Source of the DNA: an uncultured Pelagibacteraceae bacterium
Lineage (GTDB): Bacteria; Pseudomonadota; Alphaproteobacteria; Pelagibacterales; Pelagibacteraceae
Reading direction: 5' to 3'
DNA length: 64,000 nucleotides
NCBI GenBank assembly: GCA_902592675.1
Contig: CACJFJ010000001.1
Location: 62,001-126,000 of the forward strand
In this document: positions 9,120 through 19,306 of the stretch, piece by piece
How positions within the stretch are numbered: the stretch's first letter is position 1
Layout: each line of letters starts with the position of its first letter
Notes under the pieces: model-generated
Database searches by the model: none
Told to the model about the DNA's origin: nothing
Seen by the model: only the letters and a program-made list of their open reading frames with translations
Position numbers and translations under genes: made by a program

Positions 9120-10045
9120 TTTGTTCTTTTTGCAATTAAGAGATCAATTTTAATTTGTTTTTTTAATTGATCTACATTTTTGAATTTTTTTTCAGCTCTT
9201 ATAAATTTTAAAAATTCAATTCTTAAATACTTATTATATAAATTTCCAGAAAAATTAAATAAATGAACCTCTAATAATATTTTTTTTCCGTTAAATGTAG
9301 GTCGATACCCTAAATTAGCTATTCCCTTAATAAAATTTAAATTTTTCCTCTTTCTAGCTTTAACCGCATATACACCTGGTTTTGCCAAGACATAATCTTT
9401 AATATCTATGTTTGCTGTTGGAAAACCAATCTTCTTTCCTAGTTGTCTTCCTTTTTGAACTTTTCCATCAATAGACCAATTTCTTTTTAAAAGTTTATTT
9501 ACATTATTAATTTTTCCATTCTGCAAGTATTTTCTTATTAAAGAGGATGAAATAATTTTTTTTTTTATCAACAAAGGCTGAGGTTTAATTATCTTGTATT
9601 TGTAGAATTTCTCATATTTAATTAATTGGCTTACGTTACCTTCTCTTTTATTTCCAAATCTAAAGTTGTTACTTACAAAAATAAATTTTGGGTTTAGTTT
9701 TTTACCTAAAGTTTCTTTTATAAATGAGATTGATTTTGTTTTCGAAAATACGAGATTAAATTTCTTAACAATAACAAAATCAACATTATGTTTACTTAAA
9801 TTTTCAATTTTTTGGTTTAAATTTGATAATCTGAAGTTTTTCAAATTTGAATTAAAAAACATTTTTGGCATCGGCTCAAAAGTTAAAACACCAATTTTTG
9901 ATGAATATTTCTTTTTGTATTTTTTCGCAAGTCTAAATAATTTTTGGTGTCCCAGATGGAGTCCATCAAAATTACCAATTAAAATAATTGAGTTTTTATG
10001 TTTTTTTTTAATGTTAAAGTTATTATATAATTTCATTTTCACCAT
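9116..10045 (-). CDS. ribF: Bifunctional riboflavin kinase / FAD synthetase
   Basis: RibF converts riboflavin to FMN and then FAD. The N-terminal adenylyltransferase half has the nucleotide-binding IGNFDGLHLGHQKL (about residue 23). The C-terminal flavokinase half starts with GRQLGKKIGFPTANI (about residue 199), including the PTAN motif, followed by KPGVYAVKA and GYRPTF. The length (309 residues) is normal. The start might be Met4 (MKLYNNF) rather than Met1. It overlaps the upstream HAD gene by 7 bases and ileS by 4. The 191-codon plus-strand ORF at 9666-10241 is an antisense shadow. Confidence 0.95.
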   Translation of the reverse strand: MVKMKLYNNFNIKKKHKNSIILIGNFDGLHLGHQKLFRLAKKYKKKYSSKIGVLTFEPMPKMFFNSNLKNFRLSNLNQKIENLSKHNVDFVIVKKFNLVFSKTKSISFIKETLGKKLNPKFIFVSNNFRFGNKREGNVSQLIKYEKFYKYKIIKPQPLLIKKKIISSSLIRKYLQNGKINNVNKLLKRNWSIDGKVQKGRQLGKKIGFPTANIDIKDYVLAKPGVYAVKARKRKNLNFIKGIANLGYRPTFNGKKILLEVHLFNFSGNLYNKYLRIEFLKFIRAEKKFKNVDQLKKQIKIDLLIAKRTK

Positions 10046-10860
10046 TTTAATTCTGATTGAATATAATTACAAATTACCTCATATTCTTTGGATATCTTTT
10101 TTATACTATTTTCTTTTAATTCGTTTTTATGGATTCCATTTGATATTAACAAAGAATCGAAATTCAAAAGATTTGCACCCTTTATATCTGTGTTTAAATT
10201 ATCACCTATTGATAAAACTTTCTTGTCTTTATTATTTATAGCCTGATTATAAACTTCTGGATAGGGCTTTCCAAAATAAATTACTTCTCCTCCCATTTTT
10301 TCAAATACAATTGCTACAGATCCTGCGCACAATTCTCTTATATTGCCTCTATCAACTATTAGATCGGGGTTTGTGCAAATCATTTTCTTTTCTAAATTTT
10401 TTTCAAGTAAATCTTTATAATAATTAAGATCTTTATTATGATCATCGAATAATCCGGTGCAAAGTATGTAATCAGATTTGTTAATATTTTCTGACTTATC
10501 TTTTTTGAAATCTCTGAACAAATCAAAATCTCTTGGCGGACCAATATGAAAAAAGTTTTTTTCATTTAAATTATTTTTGATGTAATTTAGAGCTGCATCT
10601 CCAGAAGTGAAAACATGATCTCTTATTTGTTTTTCAAGGCCCATTTTTTCTAAAAAATTTTTGACTGCACTGTTAGGTCTAGGTGCATTAGTAAGAAGAA
10701 CATACTCTTTATTATTCTTTGTAATTTCTTTAATAGTCTTAATTGCTTCAATATGAAGATTTATACCATTATGAATAACTCCCCACAGATCTATATAAAA
10801 TAATTGGTAATTATCCACTATTGAACGAAGTCCCTCTTTATCTAAATTTTTAGTCATCAA
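10039..10860 (-). CDS. HAD-IIA family sugar-phosphatase-like hydrolase (NagD/TIGR01459 type)
   Basis: This is a 273-residue haloacid-dehalogenase-fold phosphatase of the HAD-IIA class. The nucleophile region is YIDLWGVIHNG (about residue 23; the 'DxWGVxHxG' form characteristic of this subgroup). Motif II is in LLTNAPRP, the Lys motif in YFGKPYPEVY (about residue 197), and the metal-binding acidic motif is SIGDNLNTDIKGA. It heads the operon with ribF and ileS. The substrate is unknown; other possibilities are a nucleotide or glycerol-phosphate phosphatase. It is divergent from groES with 122 bases between them. Confidence 0.85.
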   Translation of the reverse strand: MMTKNLDKEGLRSIVDNYQLFYIDLWGVIHNGINLHIEAIKTIKEITKNNKEYVLLTNAPRPNSAVKNFLEKMGLEKQIRDHVFTSGDAALNYIKNNLNEKNFFHIGPPRDFDLFRDFKKDKSENINKSDYILCTGLFDDHNKDLNYYKDLLEKNLEKKMICTNPDLIVDRGNIRELCAGSVAIVFEKMGGEVIYFGKPYPEVYNQAINNKDKKVLSIGDNLNTDIKGANLLNFDSLLISNGIHKNELKENSIKKISKEYEVICNYIQSELKW

Positions 10861-10928
10861 AATAATCTATAAACCAAAAAAAGCCCAAATTCCTATATTT
10901 TTTAACTAACTTATTTTTAGAACTATAT

Positions 10929-10957
10929 CTTGAAATAGTAGGCTCAGTATCTATATG
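10929..10957 (+). promoter_or_regulatory. RpoH (sigma-32)-type promoter of groESL
   Basis: CTTGAAA (10929-10935) and CTATATG (10951-10957) are separated by 15 bases. This matches the alphaproteobacterial heat-shock promoter pattern of CTTGAA, 16-17 bases, then C.TAT.T. It lies about 26 bases before the groES start codon and predicts a leader of about 20 nt with a good Shine-Dalgarno sequence (AAGGAG at 10973-10978). I see no CIRCE inverted repeat. Confidence 0.75.
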
Positions 10958-10982
10958 AACTCAATATTATTAAAGGAGATTT

Positions 10983-11273
10983 ATGAAATTTAGACCGTTA
11001 CATGATAGAGTTTTAATAGAAGTTTTAGATAGCAGTGAAAAAACTGCAGGCGGAATAATTATACCAGACTCAGCTCAAGAAAAACCACAAGAAGGCAAAG
11101 TTGTTGCTATTGGTGGTGGAGCAAAAACAGAGGATGGAAAAACTATTCCTATGGATGTTAAAGTTGGTGATAAAGTGCTATTTGGCAAATGGTCAGGTAC
11201 TGAAGTTAAAATAGATGGTAAAGAATATAGCATAATGAAAGAGTCTGACATTATGGGTATTTCAAGTAAATAA
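10983..11273 (+). CDS. groS: Co-chaperonin GroES
   Basis: This is the 10-kDa lid of the GroEL chaperonin. The 96-residue protein starts [13 protein letters not shown] and contains the mobile-loop region [28 protein letters not shown] and the [12 protein letters not shown] end. Length and sequence are typical. A strong Shine-Dalgarno sequence (AAGGAG) lies 4 bases upstream of the start. It is the first gene of the groES-groL operon behind an RpoH-type promoter, with groL starting 23 bases downstream behind its own AAGGAG site. Confidence 0.98.
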   Translation: MKFRPLHDRVLIEVLDSSEKTAGGIIIPDSAQEKPQEGKVVAIGGGAKTEDGKTIPMDVKVGDKVLFGKWSGTEVKIDGKEYSIMKESDIMGISSK

Positions 11274-11281
11274 TTAATTAA

Positions 11282-12958
<1,677 letters not shown>

Positions 12959-12982
12959 TCATTCCAACCCAAATCAAAATTC

Positions 12983-13014
12983 AAAAAGGGCAGTTTTTAT
13001 TGCCCTTTTTTTTT
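12983..13014 (+). terminator. Rho-independent terminator after groL
   Basis: A perfect 10-bp stem (AAAAAGGGCA / TGCCCTTTTT) with an 8-base loop runs straight into further T residues (nine in total). It begins 25 bases after the groL stop. This is one of the clearest intrinsic terminators in the window. Confidence 0.92.
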
Positions 13015-13121
13015 ACCCAAAACAAAAATCTGCAATGAATGTTCAATGAAGTTTTTAGAATCAAAAAACGGTGCTGAAGGCAACCCTAGTTTATCATTAA
13101 CAACAAAGAGTAATTAATTTC

Positions 13122-14315
13122 TTAAGCAGGATTTGGACATTCTATTACTCTGCCCATGGAATCTCTCTCTCCACATTTTTTAGGTTGTTTCTTATAACCC
13201 AATGGTAAATATATTAAACTATGATAGTCGTAATTTCTTTCAACAGAATGAGCAGTAATAATTCTGTTATTATCAAAATCAATCACTACTTGTTGTCCGT
13301 AAGCACCATCCATCATTAAAATAGGTCTGTCTTCTAATCCTATTGGGTCAAAGTGAAACTGACCACCGTAAGTTTGTGCTGATCTATGATTGCCTTTAGA
13401 TATACTATACTCACCATGTTGTTTATCAACTCTATTTTCATACATTGTTTTTAAATACTTACCAACGCAAGTATCATTGTTCCAATGATTCATCATCATG
13501 TTAGCAATTCTTACATAATCATATCTGTCAGCATAGAAAGAATATCTTCCGTATTCACCAGATTTTCTGTTACCAGTTTTATTAGCATATAAAGTTTTAT
13601 GAAAATAAACTCTTTTAGCAACTTTAGCGTCTTCTACAAATATCTTATGTAATAACTTGTTCCAGTTATCACCAGTTTTGTAAATAACATAGTTCATAAT
13701 AACATTGGTTGTCATGGCACTATAGTTATAATAAGTACCAGGTTCTAAACCATCAACACCTTTAAAGTATTTCTTCATAACTTTTTTGATAGGTATAGTA
13801 TTAACATTAGGACCTTTACCTTTGATAGGGTTGTCCCATGCGTAAATTCTTTGTCCTACTATTTTATCATCACCTGCCTGCATATTAAGTAAGTTAATTA
13901 ATTTTTGATTTTCATATAAAGTACCTGCAACCGTTGGGTAATCTATTCTGTCATAAACGGTATGATTAATATAACCACCACACATTGCATAACCTGTAAC
14001 TAAAGATACCAAAGACTTGCCTATGGAATGAGAAGGATATGGTCCCCGATATTTACTTTTTCTATTTTCATCAACTAAAATTTTATTGTTTTCAAATAAG
14101 ATGTAAGAAACTAAACCAGTATCTTTAAGTGATATTTGTTTTTTAACTTTTACAGATAATTTATTAGTTTGTAAATCAAACTCAAAATCATAGGTTTCAT
14201 TTTTCTTATCACCTATTTTGTATTTGTGGTGACAATTAAAACAATATTTCTCACCAGCAAATGTTACGCCGATAATTATAAAGAAAGAAAGGATAAAATA
14301 AATAATTCTAATCAT
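13122..14315 (-). CDS. Exported serine hydrolase, beta-lactamase/penicillin-binding-protein-like fold, with N-terminal CxxCH motif
   Basis: This is a 397-residue protein with a signal peptide (residues 1-20, ending near TFAGEKY), probably periplasmic. Its SxxK active-site motif is in HSIGKSLVSLVTGYA (about residue 97), and a Tyr-containing block TYYNYSAMTTNVIMNYVIY near residue 190 resembles the YxN element of class C beta-lactamase-like hydrolases. Right after the signal peptide is YCFNCHHKYKIG, a CxxCH sequence. There are six cysteines in all, the last two near the C-terminus, so disulfides are also possible. I do not know the substrate; esterase, DD-peptidase-like or other serine hydrolase roles are open. 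No Shine-Dalgarno site is obvious. It is flanked by gaps of 163 and 225 bases, long for this genome. Confidence 0.7.
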   Translation of the reverse strand: MIRIIYFILSFFIIIGVTFAGEKYCFNCHHKYKIGDKKNETYDFEFDLQTNKLSVKVKKQISLKDTGLVSYILFENNKILVDENRKSKYRGPYPSHSIGKSLVSLVTGYAMCGGYINHTVYDRIDYPTVAGTLYENQKLINLLNMQAGDDKIVGQRIYAWDNPIKGKGPNVNTIPIKKVMKKYFKGVDGLEPGTYYNYSAMTTNVIMNYVIYKTGDNWNKLLHKIFVEDAKVAKRVYFHKTLYANKTGNRKSGEYGRYSFYADRYDYVRIANMMMNHWNNDTCVGKYLKTMYENRVDKQHGEYSISKGNHRSAQTYGGQFHFDPIGLEDRPILMMDGAYGQQVVIDFDNNRIITAHSVERNYDYHSLIYLPLGYKKQPKKCGERDSMGRVIECPNPA

Positions 14316-14507
14316 TCAAATGTTGTATTTGGAAATTTAACTCAACTCTTAAATGAAGTCACCTTTCTGTTTGCTTTCTATTTGGGGCATTTCTACAGTG
14401 AAACTTGCAGTGAAGAAGTTAAATAAGTGAGTATTGGCGTAATATGTGTGTGAATGTAATACGTTTCCCAGGCCAAAACACTCTTATCTTAATACAAAAA
14501 TTAAACA
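14316..14507. other. Gap between serine hydrolase and TPR-glycosyltransferase; no gene recognised
   Basis: With the adjoining terminator this is the longest gene-free stretch in the window (about 225 bases). It must hold the promoter of the minus-strand serine hydrolase. The 66-codon ORF running through it overlaps that gene antisense and looks spurious. I recognise no tRNA, small RNA or repeat here. Confidence 0.5.
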
Positions 14508-14512
14508 AATTA

Positions 14513-14542
14513 AAAACCCTCAGAAAAAAATTTCTGGAGGTT
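14513..14542 (-). terminator. Hairpin terminator of the TPR-glycosyltransferase gene
   Basis: Read on the minus strand, a 12-pair stem (AACCTCCAGAAA / TTTCTGAGGGTT, with one mismatch and one G-T pair) and a 4-base loop is followed by a short T-rich run (TTTTTAATTT). The stem overlaps the last two bases of the stop codon, which fits very tight packing. Confidence 0.7.
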
Positions 14543-16007
14543 ATTTTTTGAGTTCATTTACTCTTTTCAATAATGTTTTAAAAACATTTTCCCAAGAATT
14601 AAATTGAGTTTGTTTTATTATTTCTACCGTTGGATACCAAATAGTTTTCTTATCATCATTAAACCATCTCCATTCAGAATTATAATTTAGTAGTAAAATA
14701 CTTTTTACTTTTAAGCTTCCAGCTAAGTGGATAATAGATGTATCTGTTGAAATGACTAAATCTAGTTTTTTCATTAAATAACTTATTTCTAAAAGAGATT
14801 TATTTCCATAATCAAAAAAATTTAAAAAATCTTTAAATTTTTTTTCATCATCAAATTTAGAAGATTGCGATAATTTATAGAAATTTATAAAATCTAAGTC
14901 TAATAAATCTTTAAAATGACTAAAATTAATAGATCTAAATTCATCCATAGGATAATTTGGATTTCCAGACCAAGTTAGTCCAATATTTATTTTATCTGAT
15001 TTAAAGTTTTCATCATAAGGATTCTTTTCTTTTAATCTAATTTCATAAAAATTGATTTCTTGCTTTTTGGAAATATTTAGTAATTTGGGAATACTACAAA
15101 TTGGAATTTGATAATCAAAATTTTCAATTACCAAATTTTTATAATCTGTAATTTTTATTTGATTACTAAAACATTCAAATATATCTTTTAGTTTTGAGTC
15201 CACAACAAGAGTTATTCGACTTGAAAACTTAGATAAATCAATTACAAATCGAATGAAGTGAACTGCATCACCAAGGCCTTGTTCATCCCATACCAAAATT
15301 TTTTTATCTTTAATATTTGATATCTCCTTTAATTTAGGAATATCAACAAATTTTTTTGGTGCAGCATTTTCTTTTTCCCATCTATGTTCATATAAATTAA
15401 ATCCTTTTTTTAAGTCTCCTTGAGTGAGTAAACAGAGTGAGAGATTCCATAAAGTTCTTTTATCTTTTGGATTTAAATTTTCACTTTTTTTAAAATAATG
15501 ATAAGCCTGATTTATTCTACCTAATTCTAAAAATAAACAACCAATATTAAAATATACCATAAAGTTTTTTTTATTTTGTGAAAGTTTTTTTTTGTAAATT
15601 TTCAAAACATTTAAATAATTTTTTTCCTTTTTAAAATTTAACGCTATCAGATCTTGTATTGATGATTTCAACTCTTTTTTTTTCTCAAGATTTTTACAAA
15701 TTTCAAGCGAGTCCTTATATTTTCCGTCAAAATATTTACTGTACGCCACACCATATTTAAAATCATCTTCCTCATAATAATTTTGATTGATTGAAATTAT
15801 TTTTTTTAACTTTTGGGGTTGATTTGTTTTTATAAAGATTTTTATGAGATTACTTATAGTTGAGAATCTATTTGGAACAATATCAAGAGATTTTAAGAAT
15901 TCATTTTCTGCCTCACTGTATTTTTCTTTTTGAAAAAAATTGATTCCTTGTTCAAAATGAAATTTTGCATTAATAAAATTTTTATCGTCCATGAATAAAT
16001 CTACCAA
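14541..16007 (-). CDS. TPR-repeat protein with C-terminal GT-B glycosyltransferase-like domain
   Basis: This 488-residue protein has two parts. Residues 1-215 are helical repeats of TPR type, clearest in FNIGCLFLELGRINQAYHYFKKSENLNP and TLWNLSLCLLTQGDLKKGFNLYEHRW. From about residue 230 there is a domain with ILVWDEQGLGDAVHFIRF and, near the end, DLVISTDTSIIHLAGSLKVKSILLL, which resemble the GT9/heptosyltransferase-like donor-binding half. Such TPR-glycosyltransferase proteins are frequent in SAR11 and other alphaproteobacteria and are often assigned to protein or surface glycan modification. The acceptor is unknown. The start could instead be Met6 (MDDKNF). Confidence 0.75.
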   Translation of the reverse strand: MVDLFMDDKNFINAKFHFEQGINFFQKEKYSEAENEFLKSLDIVPNRFSTISNLIKIFIKTNQPQKLKKIISINQNYYEEDDFKYGVAYSKYFDGKYKDSLEICKNLEKKKELKSSIQDLIALNFKKEKNYLNVLKIYKKKLSQNKKNFMVYFNIGCLFLELGRINQAYHYFKKSENLNPKDKRTLWNLSLCLLTQGDLKKGFNLYEHRWEKENAAPKKFVDIPKLKEISNIKDKKILVWDEQGLGDAVHFIRFVIDLSKFSSRITLVVDSKLKDIFECFSNQIKITDYKNLVIENFDYQIPICSIPKLLNISKKQEINFYEIRLKEKNPYDENFKSDKINIGLTWSGNPNYPMDEFRSINFSHFKDLLDLDFINFYKLSQSSKFDDEKKFKDFLNFFDYGNKSLLEISYLMKKLDLVISTDTSIIHLAGSLKVKSILLLNYNSEWRWFNDDKKTIWYPTVEIIKQTQFNSWENVFKTLLKRVNELKK

Positions 16008-16103
16008 AATGTAATATAAAACAAAAAAAGCTAAATATTCCCAATTTTTTCAGTTTTTTTTTGGTTTTCAAAAAAAAAAAATAATGTATAAGAGCCAGAA
16101 TTT

Positions 16104-17930
16104 ATGGCTAATGAAATAAGAAACATCACAATTATTGCGCATGTTGATCACGGAAAAACAACATTGATTGACAATTTGATGAAACAGAGTGGCTCCTTTA
16201 GAGATAACGAAATAGTTGATGAAAGACTAATGGACTCTGGAGAGCTTGAAAAAGAGAGAGGAATAACAATCCTAGCCAAACCTGCCTCAATAAATTGGAA
16301 AGATTCAAGAATAAATATAATTGATACACCTGGCCATAGAGATTTTGCAGCTGAAGTTGAAAGAGTGCTTAGTATGGCTGATGGAGCTTTATTACTAATA
16401 GACTCTGCTGAGGGTGTAATGCCTCAAACAAAATTTGTTTTAGCAAAAGCATTAAAACAAGGCTTAAAACCAATTGTGGTTATTAATAAACTAGATAAGT
16501 CAGATCAAAGAGCTAATGAAGTTCTAGATGAAACATTTGATTTATTTGTGAGTTTAGATGCTAATGAGGAACAACTAGATTTCCCAGTATTATATGCAAG
16601 CGGAAGATCCGGATGGGCTGATTTAGAAGTTGATGGCCCTAGAGAAAATCTGAATCCACTCTTAGATAAAATTATAGATCATGTAAAACCAGCTGAATTG
16701 GATAAATCTAAACCTTTTGCTATGCTTTCTACACTCCTTTATGCTGACAGCTTTTTGGGAAGAAGTTTAGTAGGTCGAATTTCTCAAGGAACAGCAAAAG
16801 CTAATCAGGCAATTAAAGCGATCAATTTAAATGGAGAAAAAGTTGATGAAGGTAGACTGACAAAAATTTTTAGATACGAAGGTACTAAAAAAGTTCCAAT
16901 TGAGGTTGGTGAAGCTGGAGATATTGTAGTTGTTGCAGGTTTAGAAAAAGCTAACGTTGCAGATACTATTTGCGATCTTGAAGTTGTTGAGCCAATAGAA
17001 GCCACTCCTATAGATCCTCCAACTATGTCAATTACAATAACTGTAAATACATCACCTTTAGCTGGTACAGAAGGTAAAAAACTTACAAGTACACAAATTA
17101 GAGATCGATTAGTTCAAGAGGCACAAAATAATGTTGGAATTACATTCACCGAAAATGAGGGAAATGACTCTTTTGTGGTTAGTGGGCGTGGTGAATTAAT
17201 GTTGGAAATTTTACTTACTCAAATGAGAAGAGAAGGTTTTGAAATGACTGTGAGCCCTCCAAAAGTTCTTTATAAAAAAGATGAAAATGGAAACAAGCTT
17301 GAGCCAATAGAAGAAATTACTATGGATCTAGATGAAGAACATTCATCAAAAATAATTGATTCTATGAATAGAAGAAAAGGTAAATTAATAGAATTAAAAG
17401 ATACTGGTAAAAATAAAAAGAGACTTATTTTTCATGCACCGACAAGAGGTTTGATGGGATATACAAGTAGATTTTTAACACTGACAAAAGGAAATGGTGT
17501 AATCAATAGAATTTTTCATGAATATGGTCCATTTGAAGGTGAAATGGAAGGCAGAAGAAATGGTGCTCTAATTTCTATGGAACAAGGAAAAGCCGTTGCT
17601 TTTGCAATCTTTAATTTACAGGCTAGAGGAGAAATGTTTGTAACTCATAACGATCCTGTTTATCCAGGAATGATTGTAGGCTTATCCCCTAAGCCAGGAG
17701 ATATGATTATTAATGTTATGAAGGGTAAAAAATTAACTAATATGAGAACGCAAGGTACTGATGAAAATGTTGTCTTAACTCCAGTTAGAAAAATGTCAAT
17801 TGCTGAACAACTAAGTATGTTAAATACTGATGAGGCTTTAGAAATTACTCCAGAGTCTTGTAGATTGAGAAAAGCTATTCTTGATCCTCATGAAAGGAAA
17901 AGAAGTGAAAAATCAGGCGCTGCTGCCTAA
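16104..17930 (+). CDS. typA: Ribosome-associated GTPase TypA/BipA
   Basis: TypA is a translational GTPase related to EF-G that acts in ribosome assembly and stress adaptation. The 608-residue protein has the G1 motif AHVDHGKTTLID (about residue 12), the switch II DTPGHRDF, the G4 motif NKLDKSDQR, and SGRGELMLEILLTQMRREGFE in the domain III region. The C-terminal end (ESCRLRKAILDPHERKR) is typical. It is divergent from the TPR-glycosyltransferase. Its stop overlaps the 3' end of the convergent YczE-like gene by 4 bases. I see no terminator. Confidence 0.97.
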   Translation: MANEIRNITIIAHVDHGKTTLIDNLMKQSGSFRDNEIVDERLMDSGELEKERGITILAKPASINWKDSRINIIDTPGHRDFAAEVERVLSMADGALLLIDSAEGVMPQTKFVLAKALKQGLKPIVVINKLDKSDQRANEVLDETFDLFVSLDANEEQLDFPVLYASGRSGWADLEVDGPRENLNPLLDKIIDHVKPAELDKSKPFAMLSTLLYADSFLGRSLVGRISQGTAKANQAIKAINLNGEKVDEGRLTKIFRYEGTKKVPIEVGEAGDIVVVAGLEKANVADTICDLEVVEPIEATPIDPPTMSITITVNTSPLAGTEGKKLTSTQIRDRLVQEAQNNVGITFTENEGNDSFVVSGRGELMLEILLTQMRREGFEMTVSPPKVLYKKDENGNKLEPIEEITMDLDEEHSSKIIDSMNRRKGKLIELKDTGKNKKRLIFHAPTRGLMGYTSRFLTLTKGNGVINRIFHEYGPFEGEMEGRRNGALISMEQGKAVAFAIFNLQARGEMFVTHNDPVYPGMIVGLSPKPGDMIINVMKGKKLTNMRTQGTDENVVLTPVRKMSIAEQLSMLNTDEALEITPESCRLRKAILDPHERKRSEKSGAAA

Positions 17931-18574
17931 TCAAAAATTTTATCAACTAAAAATAAACCTAGAGCAACACACGGACCGATACCAAAAGCGAATAAAAGAG
18001 TTCCAACCCCTACTGTTCCACCTAAATACCAACCAATACTTACAACAGAAATTTCTAAAAATGCTCTAACAGCTGCAACTGGTAAGTTAGTTACTTTTTG
18101 TAAACCAATCATTAATCCATCTCTTGGTCCTGCACCAAGATTAGAAATTAAATAAATACCCCCACCTATTCCAACCATCATTACCGAAATTACTGCTAGG
18201 ATTAATTGATTAAGATAATTAGACGGGGTTGGTACAAACTTTATGCAAAGATCAATCATGAAGGCTATTATTAAGGCATTAAATATTGTGCCCATTCCTG
18301 GTTTTTGGCCCAGAGGGATCCACAAAATTAAGACAGCAATACTTATTAAAAGAGTAATTGTTCCAATACTTAAATTAACATTTAAGGAAATACCTTGAGC
18401 TAAAACACTCCAGGGAGAAGCACCTGTAAAGGAAACAATTAATAACCCTTCACCAAGACCAAACAAAGTCAGACCAAAACATAAAAAAAAGAAGGTGGAA
18501 AATTTTGGTTTAAAATTATATGGCTTATCAGAACTCCAATTAACTTTTGGTATTTTCTTTATTTTTAAAAACAT
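17927..18574 (-). CDS. YczE/YyaS/YitT-type integral membrane protein
   Basis: This 215-residue protein has about five hydrophobic segments after a basic cytosolic N-terminus. The block FGLGEGLLIVSFTGASPWSVLAQGIS and the later GGGIYLISNLGAGPRDGLMIGL repeat a Gly-x-Gly-Pro-rich half motif, which is the pattern of the YczE family (two homologous halves). No function is established for the family that I know of. The C-terminus overlaps the typA stop. Confidence 0.75.
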   Translation of the reverse strand: MFLKIKKIPKVNWSSDKPYNFKPKFSTFFFLCFGLTLFGLGEGLLIVSFTGASPWSVLAQGISLNVNLSIGTITLLISIAVLILWIPLGQKPGMGTIFNALIIAFMIDLCIKFVPTPSNYLNQLILAVISVMMVGIGGGIYLISNLGAGPRDGLMIGLQKVTNLPVAAVRAFLEISVVSIGWYLGGTVGVGTLLFAFGIGPCVALGLFLVDKIFD

Positions 18575-18624
18575 TTTAATAAGTTATTTCTATTATAGTT
18601 AAAGTCCACTAATGTAATTGCCAA

Positions 18625-19305
18625 ATGAAAAAATTTATAGCCATTTTATTTATTGTAATTTTTCCAGTTATTTCCATGGCACATATGGGTCACTACAATA
18701 AATATAACAAAATTGAAATGGAGATTTTTAGAAATGGTAAATTAATTGGGTACAATTATTATTTTTTTGAAAGAAATGGTGAGGAAACCATTGTAACAAA
18801 TCAATTTAAATTTTCTGTTGATCTATTAGGAGCTACAATTTTTCAAGTTGAGTCATATGGTGAAGAAAAATATATCAAAGATCAGTTGATATCATATAAT
18901 TCTAAAACTCTTCAAAATGATAAAGAAAAATTTGTAAATTTAGAATTAAATAAAAAAAGTAAAAAATATAATATCAAAGGCTCCTCATTCAATGGCGAGG
19001 CGACCCTTAATAACGTTATTGGAAATTGGTGGAATCATAAAATTTTACAGGCAGGGTCTCAAATAAGCCCAATATCTGGAAGTATTAAAGAACAGGTTGT
19101 TACTTTTATAGGAAAAGAAAAAATTGATCTTTATGGAAAAATTTATGATGTTGATCATTTTACGCTTAGATCTAAGGATATGAATATTCCAAAAGATAAA
19201 CGATTAGACTTTGACATTTGGTATGATCAAAAAAATTTAAGAATTTTAAAAGTGTCTTACTCAAGAATGGGGAATTGGGAATACAGATTGAAAAGCTTCG
19301 AATAA
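18625..19305 (+). CDS. Exported protein of DUF6134-like type
   Basis: This is a 226-residue protein with a signal peptide (MKKFIAILFIVIFPVISMAH, cleavage about residue 19), so it is periplasmic or outer-membrane associated. The rest is predicted beta-rich: FRNGKLIGYNYYFFERNGEE, NNVIGNWWNHKILQAGSQISPISGSI and DFDIWYDQKNLRILKVSY. The pattern 'dG.piG.h...f...g' plus a late 'W' and 'lWYd' block fits the DUF6134 family, an assignment I make from memory. The function is unknown. It is convergent with the FAD oxidoreductase, one base away. Confidence 0.65.
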   Translation: MKKFIAILFIVIFPVISMAHMGHYNKYNKIEMEIFRNGKLIGYNYYFFERNGEETIVTNQFKFSVDLLGATIFQVESYGEEKYIKDQLISYNSKTLQNDKEKFVNLELNKKSKKYNIKGSSFNGEATLNNVIGNWWNHKILQAGSQISPISGSIKEQVVTFIGKEKIDLYGKIYDVDHFTLRSKDMNIPKDKRLDFDIWYDQKNLRILKVSYSRMGNWEYRLKSFE

Positions 19306-19306
19306 T

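Noticed and set aside
9666-10241. 191-codon plus-strand ORF
   Set aside because: It is antisense to ribF and the HAD gene, both with clear motifs, and its Phe/Leu/Tyr-rich content is what antisense of Lys-rich coding DNA gives.
13046-13117. A 23-codon ORF (MKFLESKNGAEGNP...) in the gap between the groL terminator and the serine hydrolase
   Set aside because: It has no Shine-Dalgarno site, lies just after a strong terminator and resembles nothing I know. It could be a real small protein or a remnant, but sequence alone does not support calling it.
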